From: Burkholderiales bacterium RIFCSPLOWO2_02_FULL_57_36
GTDB taxonomy: Bacteria; Pseudomonadota; Gammaproteobacteria; Burkholderiales; Burkholderiaceae_D
Reading direction: 5' to 3'
Assembly (NCBI GenBank): GCA_001770855.1
Contig: MESE01000057.1
Coordinates: 1-64,000, forward strand
Length of the DNA stretch: 64,000 nucleotides
The notes under the pieces are model-generated. The model did no database searches, was not told the DNA's origin, and saw only the letters and a list, made by a program, of their open reading frames with translations. The stretch's first letter is position 1. Every line of letters begins with the position of its first letter. The translations under genes and the position numbers were made by a program. Shown here one piece after another: positions 38,058 to 48,094 of the stretch.

Positions 38058-38695
38058 TGGATATCAAAAAACTGCAAGCCATCGTCATCGACGCCCTCGA
38101 AGATGTAAAAGCGCAAGACATACGTGCGTACGATACCGTTCACCTGACCAGCCTGTTCGATCGCATTGCAATTGCATCCGGCACGTCCAACCGCCAGACC
38201 AAAGCGCTTGCCGCATCGGTACGCGACAAGGTCAAGGAAAGCGGTGGCACGATCCTCAGCATCGAAGGTGAAGACACCGGCGAATGGGTGCTGGTCGATC
38301 TGGGCGACATGATCGTGCACATCATGCAGCCGGCGATTCGCGATTATTATCGGCTTGAAGAAATCTGGGGCGACAAGGAAGTCAAGCTTGGCGCCGCCAA
38401 ACGTATTTCCAATCGCGCAGGATCGGCAACGGACGATGGTGAGCCGGCTCCTAAAAAAGCCGGCCGGCATTTGACCGTCACGCAATCGTCAGATGATGAG
38501 ACGCCCAAAAAATCGGCTGCCCGGAAGACGCCCGCAAAAAAAACGACGGCAGCAAAAACTGCAGCGAGCAAAACGACATCCGCCAAGAAGCCGATTGCCA
38601 AAACAGTAAAAGTTGCCGCGACCAAACGTGCGACCACCGCTGCGAAAAAAGCGCCGGCTAAACGTGCTCCGGCAAAACCAAAAGTGTCCAAGTAA
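38057..38695 (+). CDS. rsfS: Ribosomal silencing factor RsfS with a long basic Ala/Lys tail
   Basis: A 212-residue protein. The RsfS domain occupies about residues 1-112 (HLTSLFDRIAIASGTSNRQT, ending YYRLEEIW). It is followed by a tail of about 95 residues rich in Lys, Ala and Thr (KKAGRHLTV, then repeats of AAKKT/TAAKK type), like histone-H1 or AlgP-type tails. RsfS binds ribosomal protein L14 and blocks subunit joining. The tail is far longer than in usual RsfS (about 105-125 residues) and may bind RNA or DNA (inference). Confidence 0.92.
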   Translation: MDIKKLQAIVIDALEDVKAQDIRAYDTVHLTSLFDRIAIASGTSNRQTKALAASVRDKVKESGGTILSIEGEDTGEWVLVDLGDMIVHIMQPAIRDYYRLEEIWGDKEVKLGAAKRISNRAGSATDDGEPAPKKAGRHLTVTQSSDDETPKKSAARKTPAKKTTAAKTAASKTTSAKKPIAKTVKVAATKRATTAAKKAPAKRAPAKPKVSK

Positions 38696-38704
38696 GCGGC
38701 AAGT

Positions 38705-39175
38705 ATGCAGCTTGTCATTGCTGCCGTAGGCCACAAGATGCCTGCCTGGATCGAGGCAGGCTTTGGCGAATACGCGAAACGCATGCCGCCGGAATGCCGA
38801 ATTCAGCTAAAGGAAATCAAACCTGTCGACCGGTCCGATAGTAAAACCGCCGAAACGGTCATGGCATTGGAGCGCACGCGAATCGAGGCGGCAATCCCGA
38901 AAAACGCGCGTATTATCGTGCTGGATGAGCATGGCAAGGATATTACTACGCTACAATTATCCAGATATTTAATGCAGTGGCAGCAAGATGGTGGTGATGT
39001 TACGTTCGTAATAGGCGGCGCCGATGGTCTGGATGCCGAGTTCAAGAAGCGCGCAAACATGACAATCCGTATCTCCAGTTTGACCTTACCTCATGGAATG
39101 GTAAGAGTACTGCTGGCGGAACAGTTATATCGCGCTTGGTCTATTACGCAGAATCACCCGTATCACCGGGCCTAA
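38705..39175 (+). CDS. rlmH: 23S rRNA (pseudouridine1915-N3)-methyltransferase RlmH
   Basis: A 156-residue SPOUT methyltransferase. [12 protein letters not shown] near residue 98 and [23 protein letters not shown] near residue 122 mark the knotted cofactor site. Co-transcribed after rsfS with a 9-bp gap, a common pairing of two ribosome-related genes. Confidence 0.97.
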   Translation: MQLVIAAVGHKMPAWIEAGFGEYAKRMPPECRIQLKEIKPVDRSDSKTAETVMALERTRIEAAIPKNARIIVLDEHGKDITTLQLSRYLMQWQQDGGDVTFVIGGADGLDAEFKKRANMTIRISSLTLPHGMVRVLLAEQLYRAWSITQNHPYHRA

Positions 39176-39181
39176 TGACGA

Positions 39182-39802
39182 ATGAAACCGACTGACCAGA
39201 AAATTTACCTGGCTTCAAAAAGTCCGCGCAGGCGCGAGTTGCTGCGTCAGATTGGTGTCGAATTCGAATTATTGATGCTGCGCGATCATACGTCGAGAGG
39301 GCCGGAAGTCAGTGAGACGCCACTTCCCGGAGAGTCTCCGGATGATTATGTCGCACGCGTCGCGCTTGAAAAAGCCCAATGCGCGCATCAGACCATGTTG
39401 TTGCGCAAGCTGCCTGTCCGCCCGGTTCTGGCGGCCGATACCACGGTGACCGTCGACGGACGCATTCTCGGCAAGCCAGTCGGCATGACCGAGGCAGTAA
39501 GCATGTTGAAGTCCCTGTCAGGGCGCACGCACCAGGTACTGACCAGTATCGCGGTCCAGCATCTTGAAGACACCTGGCAAATTACGCAACGTTCGGACGT
39601 TGCCTTCGGCATTGTGCCGGACGATGTCATTCGCGCTTACTGTACGCTGCAAGAACCTTATGACAAGGCCGGCGGCTACGCGGTTCAGGGCCAAGCCGCC
39701 GTGTTCATCGAAGCAATCGCCGGCAGCTACTCCGGCATCATGGGTTTGCCGCTGTTCGAAACCGCACAACTGTTAAGGCAAGCCGGCATCCGCATTCTAT
39801 GA
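39182..39802 (+). CDS. maf: Maf-type nucleotide pyrophosphatase
   Basis: A 206-residue Maf/Ham1-like phosphatase. It begins with LASKSPRRRELLRQIG, has the ADTTVTVDG segment near residue 80 and YDKAGGYAVQG near residue 160. Hydrolyses dTTP/UTP or modified nucleotides. It overlaps rng by 4 bp. Confidence 0.95.
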   Translation: MKPTDQKIYLASKSPRRRELLRQIGVEFELLMLRDHTSRGPEVSETPLPGESPDDYVARVALEKAQCAHQTMLLRKLPVRPVLAADTTVTVDGRILGKPVGMTEAVSMLKSLSGRTHQVLTSIAVQHLEDTWQITQRSDVAFGIVPDDVIRAYCTLQEPYDKAGGYAVQGQAAVFIEAIAGSYSGIMGLPLFETAQLLRQAGIRIL

Positions 39803-41262
39803 GTGAAAACATACTCATCAATATCACCCCCCAGGAAACTCGTGTCGCGCTGATTCTGCAAGGCGCTGTCCAAGAACTGCATATCGAGCGCACCGCATCG
39901 CGCGGCCGTGCGGGAAATGTCTATCTCGGCAAGGTGGCTCGGGTACTGCCCGGCATGCAATCGGCCTTTATCGATATCGGTCTGGAACGCGCCGCATTTT
40001 TACACGTAGCCGACATCTGGGAAGCGCGTCCGCATGACGGATCGACGACGCCGGTGCTGCCGATCGAAAAATTGTTGTTCGATGGACAGGCGCTTCTCGT
40101 GCAAGTGATCAAGGATCCGATCGGTACAAAAGGCGCACGGCTGTCGACCCAGATTTCGATCGCGGGCCGCATGCTGGTTTATCTTCCGCAGGATCCGCAT
40201 ATCGGTATTTCGCAACGCATCGAGGATGAAGCCGAGCGCGAATTGCTGCGCCAGAAAGTGCAGCGGCTGCTGCCTCCCGAGGAACGGGGCGGTTTCATTA
40301 TCCGCACCATGGCCGAAGACGCCGCCGACCAGGATCTGCAAATGGATATCGCGTATTTGCGCAAGACCTGGTCCACCATTGCGCAACAAGCCAAGATCAA
40401 ACCGCCGCCGACACTGCTATACCAGGATCTGAGTCTGGCGCAACGCGTGCTGCGTGATTTCGTCGGCGATGAAACCGCGACCATTCAAGTCGATTCGCGC
40501 GAGAATTTTTTGAAGCTGCAGGAATTCGGCTCTACCTACACGCCATCGGTATTGCTCAAGCTGGTGCACTATACCGGTGAACGCCCCCTGTTCGATTTGT
40601 ATGGCGTGGAAGAAGAGATTCAGCGGGCGCTGGGCCGGCGCGTCGACCTGAAGTCGGGCGGGTACCTGATCATCGACCAGACCGAAGCGATGACGACGAT
40701 CGATGTCAATACCGGCAGTTATGTCACCGGCCGCAATTTCGACGACACGATTTTCAAGACCAACCTGGAAGCGGCGCTTGCAATCGCGCGTCAGCTGCGC
40801 TTGCGCAATCTCGGCGGCATCATCATCCTCGATTTCATCGATATGGAAAACGAGGAGCACAAAAGCGCCGTATTGGCGGAATTGCACAAGGCACTTACCC
40901 GGGACCGCACGAAAATTTCGGTTTCGGAATTTTCCGCGCTGGGCCTGGTCGAAATGACGCGCAAGCGCACGCGCGAATCGCTCGCGCATATATTGTGCGA
41001 ACCCTGTCCTGCCTGCAGCGGCAAAGGTCAGGTCAAGACCGCACGCACGGTTTGCTATGAAATCCTGCGCGAATTGTTGCGCGAAGCCAGGCAGTTCAAT
41101 CCTCGTGAATTTCGCATTCTCGCTTCGCAAGTGGTGATCGACATGTTTCTGGAAGAAGAGTCCCAGCACCTTGCGATGCTCGGCGACTTTATCGGAAAAC
41201 CGATCTCGCTGCAGGTGGAAACCGTCTATCATCAGGAGCAGTACGACATTATCCTGATGTAG
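39799..41262 (+). CDS. rng: Ribonuclease G
   Basis: A 487-residue RNase E/G-family endonuclease. S1-like N-terminus (GNVYLGKVARVLPGMQSAFIDIG), catalytic region with IDQTEAMTTIDVNTGSYVTG and LRNLGGIIILDFIDM, and the zinc-link CPACSGKGQV near residue 408. Length matches RNase G rather than the longer RNase E. It matures 16S rRNA and degrades mRNA. Confidence 0.96.
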   Translation: MSENILINITPQETRVALILQGAVQELHIERTASRGRAGNVYLGKVARVLPGMQSAFIDIGLERAAFLHVADIWEARPHDGSTTPVLPIEKLLFDGQALLVQVIKDPIGTKGARLSTQISIAGRMLVYLPQDPHIGISQRIEDEAERELLRQKVQRLLPPEERGGFIIRTMAEDAADQDLQMDIAYLRKTWSTIAQQAKIKPPPTLLYQDLSLAQRVLRDFVGDETATIQVDSRENFLKLQEFGSTYTPSVLLKLVHYTGERPLFDLYGVEEEIQRALGRRVDLKSGGYLIIDQTEAMTTIDVNTGSYVTGRNFDDTIFKTNLEAALAIARQLRLRNLGGIIILDFIDMENEEHKSAVLAELHKALTRDRTKISVSEFSALGLVEMTRKRTRESLAHILCEPCPACSGKGQVKTARTVCYEILRELLREARQFNPREFRILASQVVIDMFLEEESQHLAMLGDFIGKPISLQVETVYHQEQYDIILM

Positions 41263-41468
41263 AAATCGGCATGCCCGGTGATGTTGAATCATGCGATTCA
41301 TCATTGTGAACCGCAAATGTGGTCACGCGGCCATGAAAATTATCCCGGTTGAAATTCCCGGCTTGAAAACTCGAAGACTATCCCTTTGCAGTTATTGAAA
41401 TAGAACGCTGGGCGCCATGAATCAGGAAATTGGTAAGCTGGTGTGAACCGGCAAAGTGAAGGATGAGT

Positions 41469-42431
41469 ATGAATGCATTGCCAAAATTTGATGATATAAA
41501 AATATTGGTGGCCGGCGATGTGATGCTGGATCGCTACTGGTTTGGCGATGTCAATCGCATCTCGCCGGAAGCTCCGGTGCCGGTACTCAAGGTCCAGCGT
41601 GTCGAAGAACGTCCCGGCGGCGCGGCCAACGTCGCCCGCAATATCGCGGCACTCGGCGCGCACTGCATGCTGCTCTCGGTAGTCGGTACCGACGAAGCAG
41701 GCACAAGCCTGGAAAGACTGCTGAGTGAGCATGGCCATCTTACCGCGCTGCTGCACCGCGACCCCAGCATTTCCACCATTATCAAGCTGCGTGCCATCGC
41801 GCGACATCAACAGTTGCTGCGGATTGATTTCGAAACCGCTCCGAGCCATGAAATACTGCACGCCGTACTGGCGGATTTCCGCGCGCAGCTGCCGCTGGCC
41901 GACGTGGTGATTTTGTCCGATTACGGCAAAGGCGGGCTGGCGCACATTGTCGAAATGATTCAATTGGCGCGTGAAGCGGGCAAACCGGTTCTGGTCGATC
42001 CCAAGGGAGACGATTACCAGCGTTATCGCGGCGCGACCGTGCTCACGCCGAATCTCAAGGAATTCCGTGAAGTGGCGGGCAGTTGGAAGAACGAAGCAGA
42101 ACTCAGCAAAAAAGCGGGCGAGCTTCGCACCGAATTGAAACTGGATGCGCTGCTTGTCACACGCAGCGAAGATGGCATGAGCCTGTATCGCGACCATGAA
42201 GTGCTGCACGAACCGACGCATACTCGCGAAGTATTCGATGTCAGCGGCGCCGGCGATACCGTGATCGCCACGTTGGCGGTGATGCTCGCAAGCGGTGCAG
42301 ATTTGTCCGATGCGATGCGAGTTGCCAATCGGGCAGCCGGCATTGTGGTCGGCAAGCTGGGGACGGCATCGGTTACGCGCGAGGAAATCGTGCGGGACAT
42401 GGAATTAGCCACAGAAGGATTCAAGGCTTAA
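41469..42431 (+). CDS. hldE1: D-glycero-beta-D-manno-heptose-7-phosphate kinase (HldE kinase domain)
   Basis: A 320-residue PfkB-family kinase. GDVMLDRYWFGDV near residue 17 and the ATP/catalytic motif FDVSGAGDTVIATLAVML near residue 260 are present. In many enterics this domain is fused to an adenylyltransferase as HldE; here it is separate. The AAGG site gives best spacing for the ATG at 41469; an ATG two codons upstream is alternative. It precedes hldD in the ADP-heptose pathway of LPS core. Confidence 0.93.
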   Translation: MNALPKFDDIKILVAGDVMLDRYWFGDVNRISPEAPVPVLKVQRVEERPGGAANVARNIAALGAHCMLLSVVGTDEAGTSLERLLSEHGHLTALLHRDPSISTIIKLRAIARHQQLLRIDFETAPSHEILHAVLADFRAQLPLADVVILSDYGKGGLAHIVEMIQLAREAGKPVLVDPKGDDYQRYRGATVLTPNLKEFREVAGSWKNEAELSKKAGELRTELKLDALLVTRSEDGMSLYRDHEVLHEPTHTREVFDVSGAGDTVIATLAVMLASGADLSDAMRVANRAAGIVVGKLGTASVTREEIVRDMELATEGFKA

Positions 42432-42501
42432 TATTTTTCTTTCTATCCTGCGTCCCATTCCAGGATGACCATTCACCGTACAGACAAACGGAGTGAAATA
42501 A

Positions 42502-43500
42502 ATGCTTTACATTATCACCGGCGCCGCCGGATTCATCGGCTCGAACCTGGTCAGGGCGCTCAACAAGCGCGGCGAGAACAATATTATCGCGGTGGATAAT
42601 CTCAAGAATGCAGATAAATTCAAGAACCTGGTGGATTGCGACATCGCCGACTACCTGGACAAGGCGGACTTCCTGAAGAAGATACAGGATGGTGCTTTTG
42701 ATGGGCAAGTTGGCGCAATCCTGCATCAGGGCGCCTGTTCCGACACCATGGAAACGGATGGCCGCTACATGATGGAGAACAATTACCACTACACATTGGC
42801 GTTGCTGAATTACTGTCAGAATAAAAACATCCCGTTTCTATATGCATCTTCCGCGTCTGTCTATGGCGGCGGCAGCGTATTTAAAGAAGACCGAGAATAC
42901 GAAGCGCCGCTGAACGTATATGCATACTCAAAATTCCTGTTCGACCAGATCGTGCGGCGCCGCTGGGACCAGCGCAGCGGACAAATCGTGGGGCTGCGCT
43001 ACTTCAACGTATACGGCTCCGGCGAGGCGCACAAAGGACGCATGGCTTCGGTCGCCTATCACTTCTTCAACCAGTTTCGCGCAGAAGGCCGGGGCAAGTT
43101 ATTTGAAGGCTGCGACGGTTATGCGCATGGCGCGCAGTTGCGCGATTTCGTCTCGATCGAGGATGTGGTCAAGGTAAACATGTATTTCCTTGATAACCCG
43201 GACAAATCGGGCATCTTCAATCTCGGCACCGGACAGGCGCAGAGTTTCAACGACATGGCCGTGGCGACCATCAATACCTTGCGCACCGCTCAAGACGAGC
43301 CCGCGTTAAGCCTCGCCGAACTGCAACAGCAGGAAATCATCAGCTACATCCCTTTCCCCGACCAACTACGCGGAAAATACCAAAGCTATACACAGGCGGA
43401 TATCGGCGCATTGCGCAACATCGGCTACACGGAAGCGTTCTTGAGCGTCGAACAAGGTGTTGCACATTATGTGACGCAGATGTTGAAGAAGGCTGCTTGA
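42502..43500 (+). CDS. hldD: ADP-L-glycero-D-manno-heptose-6-epimerase
   Basis: A 332-residue SDR epimerase with [12 protein letters not shown] at residue 6 and the catalytic YAYSKFLFD segment near residue 141. GGAG lies upstream of the ATG. It makes the final ADP-heptose donor for LPS core, together with the kinase just upstream. Confidence 0.97.
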   Translation: MLYIITGAAGFIGSNLVRALNKRGENNIIAVDNLKNADKFKNLVDCDIADYLDKADFLKKIQDGAFDGQVGAILHQGACSDTMETDGRYMMENNYHYTLALLNYCQNKNIPFLYASSASVYGGGSVFKEDREYEAPLNVYAYSKFLFDQIVRRRWDQRSGQIVGLRYFNVYGSGEAHKGRMASVAYHFFNQFRAEGRGKLFEGCDGYAHGAQLRDFVSIEDVVKVNMYFLDNPDKSGIFNLGTGQAQSFNDMAVATINTLRTAQDEPALSLAELQQQEIISYIPFPDQLRGKYQSYTQADIGALRNIGYTEAFLSVEQGVAHYVTQMLKKAA

Positions 43501-43690
43501 TATTTTTCGACGTCTTTGCCTTCGAATGAAATTGCCGACAATGGCACTCTTGAAAAGCAGATGGACCGGTGATAATCGGGCCACAAGCTGCCGCAAATTT
43601 GCAAATGGAAAACATGTAGTCTGCTCTGATAAACAAACGTGTTTTCCATCCCTTTGCCCCTTCGGGATTCACTTGCAATAGATCAGCACC

Positions 43691-44839
43691 ATGCCACTTT
43701 CACCTTTCGAGCACCAACCGCCCCGTCGCATCCTTCTGATATGCCCCCAGCGCATTGGCGACGTGTTGCTCGCAACCCCTTTGGCCCGCTCCCTGAAAAA
43801 AGCCTGGCCTGAGGCAGAACTCCACTTCCTGGTGTTCAAGGGCACTGAGGGCGTATTGGCAGGGAACCCGGATATCGATCGAGTCATCGCTTTTCCTCAG
43901 CGCACCGATTGGCGCGAGAAAGTGGCGCAATTCCGGGAATTGTGGCGCCAATATGACCTGGCGGTATCAACGATCGCCACCGACCGAGCTCGATTATACG
44001 GCTGGGTAGGTGCTCGATTCCGCATCGGTTTCATTACCGACAGCGAAAAGGGTAAAACCCTGCTACTTGACCGCTGGCTGAAATTCGATGACCGGGGTAC
44101 TCACACGGTTACCATGGGATTACGCCTGACTGAATTGCTCGGCATTGCTCCCTGTTATCAGGTGGTGCCACCGGCTATTGCGCCCGATCGTCGTAATGCA
44201 TTCTTCGCCCGACTGAATTCCTTGACAGGACAAAACTATGTCGTGCTGCACCCATCGCCAAAATTCGCATACAAGATGTGGCGCCAGGAAGGTTGGGTCG
44301 AATTGGCGCAATGGCTACAGCAACAAGGATTGCGCGTCGTGCTGACCGGAGGACCGGATGCTGACGAAAGAGCCTATGCCGACGCAATCGCGCAGCAGGT
44401 GTCTGCGGTCAATCTGGCAGGCGATTTATTGTTGGCAGAAACAGCGGAACTGGTCGTCCACGCCAAATTGTTTGTCGGCCCGGACACTGCAGTAACCCAT
44501 ATCGCTGCCGCCGTCGGCACACCCACCATCGCCCTGTTTGGCCCGTCCAATCCGGTCAAGTGGGGTCCTTGGCCCAAAAGTTGGAATCGTCCGGAGAGTC
44601 CTTGGCCATGGCGCGGTGGCGGTAATCAGGGAAATGTCAGGTTAATTCAGGGGCAAGGTGACTGCGTGCCCTGTCTTCTGGAAGGTTGCAACCGCCACCC
44701 GGGCAGCAGCAGCGTGTGCCTGCAGCAGATATCCAGCGGTACACTTATTGCCGCTGCCCAAGCGATAATGACTGCTCAACTGGGGCGTTTCAACGGAGCG
44801 TCATTGTCATTAGCGAGCATCGCACCCAGCCATAGGTAG
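43691..44839 (+). CDS. Glycosyltransferase family 9, LPS heptosyltransferase-like
   Basis: A 382-residue GT9 protein: N-terminal RRILLICPQRIGDVLLATPLARSL, then VLHPSPKFAYKMWR near residue 184 and the donor-site FVGPDTAVTHIAAAVGTPTIALFGPSNP. A cysteine-rich stretch (DCVPCLLEGCNRHPG) near residue 323 resembles the C-terminal signature of heptosyltransferase III (WaaQ). The acceptor cannot be fixed from sequence. Its last 64 bp overlap the 3' end of the convergent O-antigen ligase gene. Confidence 0.88.
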   Translation: MPLSPFEHQPPRRILLICPQRIGDVLLATPLARSLKKAWPEAELHFLVFKGTEGVLAGNPDIDRVIAFPQRTDWREKVAQFRELWRQYDLAVSTIATDRARLYGWVGARFRIGFITDSEKGKTLLLDRWLKFDDRGTHTVTMGLRLTELLGIAPCYQVVPPAIAPDRRNAFFARLNSLTGQNYVVLHPSPKFAYKMWRQEGWVELAQWLQQQGLRVVLTGGPDADERAYADAIAQQVSAVNLAGDLLLAETAELVVHAKLFVGPDTAVTHIAAAVGTPTIALFGPSNPVKWGPWPKSWNRPESPWPWRGGGNQGNVRLIQGQGDCVPCLLEGCNRHPGSSSVCLQQISSGTLIAAAQAIMTAQLGRFNGASLSLASIAPSHR

Positions 44840-46005
44840 ATGAAAGTTCCTTCGGAAAAAGTCGAGAAATGAGAATTCGCCAAGCTCGTAATACACCAAG
44901 CAAAAAGTACTCCCAGTCCGAGCATTCTATAGGGTGCTGAAGCTCGCTGCGCCAGCGCTGAAGCCAGGAAGGCCAAAAATATTGCCAGGCCAGCCAAGCC
45001 GTGTTCGGCGGCTATCTTCAGAAACTGATTATGTGGATCGCCAGTCAATGTACCGGCAACGCCATCCTTGCCGTCAATCTGGAGCCGGTAGGCTTCTTGG
45101 AATGCGCCGGTACCGTAGCCAAACAGCGGGCGCTCATTGATCATAGTGACGGTATTCTTCCAAAAAAACATGCGAATACCCATCGAAGTTACCGTGTGCG
45201 CCTGATGGTAAGTCTCCGCTTCATCCAGCCCCTGTGTAATACGTTGACGAGAAAGAGGCGAGACAGCTAGAAGCGTAATAATCAGACCAAATGTCGTGAC
45301 GGCTAGCAGCACCGACTTGAGCGTCACAGTACGATTGACGAAAAGCGATCCTGCAACCAGTACGAGACTGCATGTCAGCAAAACCACATAACCACTACGG
45401 CCTGGCGTAACTAGCGCAATATTCACCACTAGCAGCAATGTGCATACACCGAAAAAGAGGCGTTCCGCCATACTGCCTGCAGCGGGACGAAGTCCCAAAG
45501 TAGCCGCGGCAAACGCGGCGACGCCGAATATCATTCCCTGAGTCGCATGATTACGGATCACGATGCCGAACTGCTGGGATGGGACTGGAAAAGCAGTATG
45601 CGTCAGCCAACCGAAATATGAGGCCAGCGCGCTGGCAACCGATACCCCGATCAGTACATGCACGAGCCGCAATTTCCAGCGCGGCTCATCGAATAAGGCT
45701 ATCGCCAGAGGCAGTAAGAGCAGCTTGCGCCAGCCGCTCCACATACCAAGCACTTCACTTGGACTGGCAATGCTGTATATAACACCGACGCTGAGTACGG
45801 CATAGAACGCCAAGGCGCCAATCACCAGCGGCTGGCGGCATGCCAGCAAGACTCTGCCGCGCAATTCGGATGAAGCAAGCACCACAATCACCAGCAGCAG
45901 TTGAGCCAGATTGGTGACCGGCGGCGAAAATAACAAGGCGACCAGCATGGCGATTACAAGCCAGCGGGCACCGTTAAGAGATCGGGAGGAAGTGAATTTG
46001 TGCAT
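44776..46005 (-). CDS. waaL: O-antigen ligase-like protein (WaaL/Wzy_C)
   Basis: A 409-residue membrane protein with about 11-12 helices and the periplasmic loop typical of WaaL: NERPLFGYGTGAFQEAYR near residue 291 and GDPHNQFLKIAAEHGLAG near residue 319. WaaL ligases attach O-polysaccharide to lipid A-core; Wzy polymerases share the domain, so the assignment rests on its LPS-core neighbourhood. It starts 9 bp after GT25. Confidence 0.85.
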   Translation of the reverse strand: MHKFTSSRSLNGARWLVIAMLVALLFSPPVTNLAQLLLVIVVLASSELRGRVLLACRQPLVIGALAFYAVLSVGVIYSIASPSEVLGMWSGWRKLLLLPLAIALFDEPRWKLRLVHVLIGVSVASALASYFGWLTHTAFPVPSQQFGIVIRNHATQGMIFGVAAFAAATLGLRPAAGSMAERLFFGVCTLLLVVNIALVTPGRSGYVVLLTCSLVLVAGSLFVNRTVTLKSVLLAVTTFGLIITLLAVSPLSRQRITQGLDEAETYHQAHTVTSMGIRMFFWKNTVTMINERPLFGYGTGAFQEAYRLQIDGKDGVAGTLTGDPHNQFLKIAAEHGLAGLAIFLAFLASALAQRASAPYRMLGLGVLFAWCITSLANSHFSTFSEGTFIYLWLGAMLANDNDAPLKRPS

Positions 46006-46014
46006 TGACGGGAC

Positions 46015-46851
46015 TTAGTGAGGGATACTGCCGAAAATCGCTTTCAGACGAACTAACCATTCGCGCGCTCGACGGCGCTGGAATTTGTTCCATTGATTTC
46101 TTAATATGTTGTAGCGACGACTGTGTTTTTGACGATGACCATCCAGTGCGCTGTCGAAAATTCCCAGCACGCTCCCCTGCTCGACAATCGGCTGGCGCAT
46201 CCAGTACTGCCTGGTTTTCTGCTCTCGATCGATATGGCGCATGAGATGGTCGGCCGGCAGCGTGACCGGATTCAGCGCCAGCCAATCCAAACGGCGGACC
46301 ATGGCGGCCAAGTCGTACACGCAACCTTCAGCCGTGGCGATAGGCAGTTCCACCAGCGGACCGGGGGCCAGGAAATAATGATCGGGCACCTTGGTATCCA
46401 TGCCCCCAAGAAAAATCAGCCATCCCTCGGCGAGCCGATCGGCAGCTGTCATCACATCATTAAAGCGTTCGATGAAATCCTTGGACAACAGTGCGTCGTC
46501 TTCAAATACCAGAATCCGCCGGTAACCACGACTGACCGCATCGCGCCAAATTTGAATGTTTTTCAATACCAGCGACTGATGCGCCGTTTTCATGTCCGAT
46601 AGTCCGAAGGTCGCCCTGACCAGATCATTATCCAGTTCATCGGCGTCATGATCAAACATGAATTGAAATACGATTCCGTGTTTCGCCATTTCCGATTTGA
46701 TATGCGTGATGCGATTGGTGAAGCTTTTGACACAAAGTACATAGACGGCATCAACTCTGTCATTAACCGTTTGTCCCGACAAGGCAAGATCGGATGGACT
46801 AATCGGTCCGTCAACCTCAGTGAAAGGTAGTGATGAAGACAGGATTTTCAT
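46015..46851 (-). CDS. Glycosyltransferase family 25 (LPS biosynthesis)
   Basis: A 278-residue GT25-type transferase. RVDAVYVLCVKSFTNRITHIKSEM near residue 32 and the metal/sugar-nucleotide DxD-type ILVFEDDALLSKDF near residue 117 are visible. GT25 enzymes add beta-1,4-galactose or related sugars to LPS core or LOS. ATG at 46851 chosen; a longer form adds 23 residues not typical of the family. Confidence 0.85.
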   Translation of the reverse strand: MKILSSSLPFTEVDGPISPSDLALSGQTVNDRVDAVYVLCVKSFTNRITHIKSEMAKHGIVFQFMFDHDADELDNDLVRATFGLSDMKTAHQSLVLKNIQIWRDAVSRGYRRILVFEDDALLSKDFIERFNDVMTAADRLAEGWLIFLGGMDTKVPDHYFLAPGPLVELPIATAEGCVYDLAAMVRRLDWLALNPVTLPADHLMRHIDREQKTRQYWMRQPIVEQGSVLGIFDSALDGHRQKHSRRYNILRNQWNKFQRRRAREWLVRLKAIFGSIPH

Positions 46852-47047
46852 AATCAAATATCTTTCGAATTTTCGCAGAAATAAATTTGCATATTCATCC
46901 GTGCTTGCAGATAGGTTCAACGTGCGCGTTTACGCGCAGCACGATGGGTACGCGACATCCGGATCGCTGGCATTCGACCGAATTTTAGCTTCTTGTATCT
47001 GAGTGCCTGCCGCACGTTCGGAATCCCGAAAAGAAGCCACAATATGA

Positions 47048-48094
47048 TCAACGCATTTCGAGCATTGACTGCAACGGCTTCCAAATCATATCGGCAGACA
47101 TATTCTGCATGCAACGATGATGGCCTAAAGGACATTCCCGTTGCTTGCAAGGCGCGCAATCCAAATGCAACGACAAGGCTCTTGACACCTCTGAAAATGG
47201 CGGCGTGTTATCCGAGTCAGTGGGGCCATACATCGCAACGATTGGACGGTTTAATGCCGAAGCAATATTCATTAACCCTGAATCGTTGCTGACTACTGCA
47301 TCGGCTTTCGCAATCAACGCAATCGCCTGATCCAGCGTGGTAATACCGGAGAGATTTAGCAGTTCAGGAACGACAGCGGTAATCTCGTCGCACACCGGCC
47401 TATCCTTGCCGGAACCAAGCAGCATGACCTGCGCATCGGGGTAGGTATTTCGGATAATTTGCGCCAATTGGGCGAAATGGATTGCAGGCCATCGCTTGGC
47501 TGAGCCGAACTCCGCGCCTGGCGCGAAAACGATCAAAGGCCTGCCAAGCGTCAAGCCAAACCTTTCCGCTATTTCGTCCTTTTGCTTATCTGCGACCACC
47601 AGCGTCGGACGAGGCACAACAGACGGCACGGGGGCAACCGGCACAGGCGTTTCCGCCAATGCCGCATATAGCGATACCATCGGACGTGGCGCAACCGGCG
47701 AATCATAATGCATTACGTTGAGCAAACCGTAGCGCATCTCGCCCCTATAACCGATACGGCGCGGGATACCGGCCAACCAAGGAATCAGCGCAAATTTAAA
47801 GGTATTAGGCAATACGTATGCTTCCGCATATCGGCGCTGCCGAAGGCGTTGAGCGATCTCCCAGCGTTCCCGCAATTGCAGGACGCCGTGCCGGAACGGC
47901 GATTCCAGTACGGTATCGACCTCGCGCATCGCGCGCCATACCGGTGCTACCCAGGTCGGCGCCAGCACGTCGATCGGGGTGGCCGGATGGCGCCTCTTGA
48001 GAAGCTGCAACAGAGGTTGTGCAATGACTGCATCGCCGATCCAGTTTGGCGAAATGATCAATATGCGCGTCCGCGCGGATGAAGTCACTTTCAT
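47048..48094 (-). CDS. waaF: LPS heptosyltransferase II
   Basis: A 348-residue GT9 enzyme: RILIISPNWIGDAVIAQPLLQLL near residue 10, VFAPGAEFGSAKRWP near residue 187 and the donor site VSNDSGLMNIASALNRPIVAMYGPTD near residue 270. The cysteine pair CAPCKQRECPLGHHRC matches WaaF (ADP-heptose:LPS heptosyltransferase II). It overlaps the preceding peroxidase-like gene by 4 bp (ATGA). Confidence 0.93.
   Translation of the reverse strand: MKVTSSARTRILIISPNWIGDAVIAQPLLQLLKRRHPATPIDVLAPTWVAPVWRAMREVDTVLESPFRHGVLQLRERWEIAQRLRQRRYAEAYVLPNTFKFALIPWLAGIPRRIGYRGEMRYGLLNVMHYDSPVAPRPMVSLYAALAETPVPVAPVPSVVPRPTLVVADKQKDEIAERFGLTLGRPLIVFAPGAEFGSAKRWPAIHFAQLAQIIRNTYPDAQVMLLGSGKDRPVCDEITAVVPELLNLSGITTLDQAIALIAKADAVVSNDSGLMNIASALNRPIVAMYGPTDSDNTPPFSEVSRALSLHLDCAPCKQRECPLGHHRCMQNMSADMIWKPLQSMLEMR

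Noticed and set aside
41285-41300. TGAATC-ATGC-GATTCA inverted repeat after rng
   Set aside because: Only 6-bp arms and no U tract; too weak to call as a terminator or operator.
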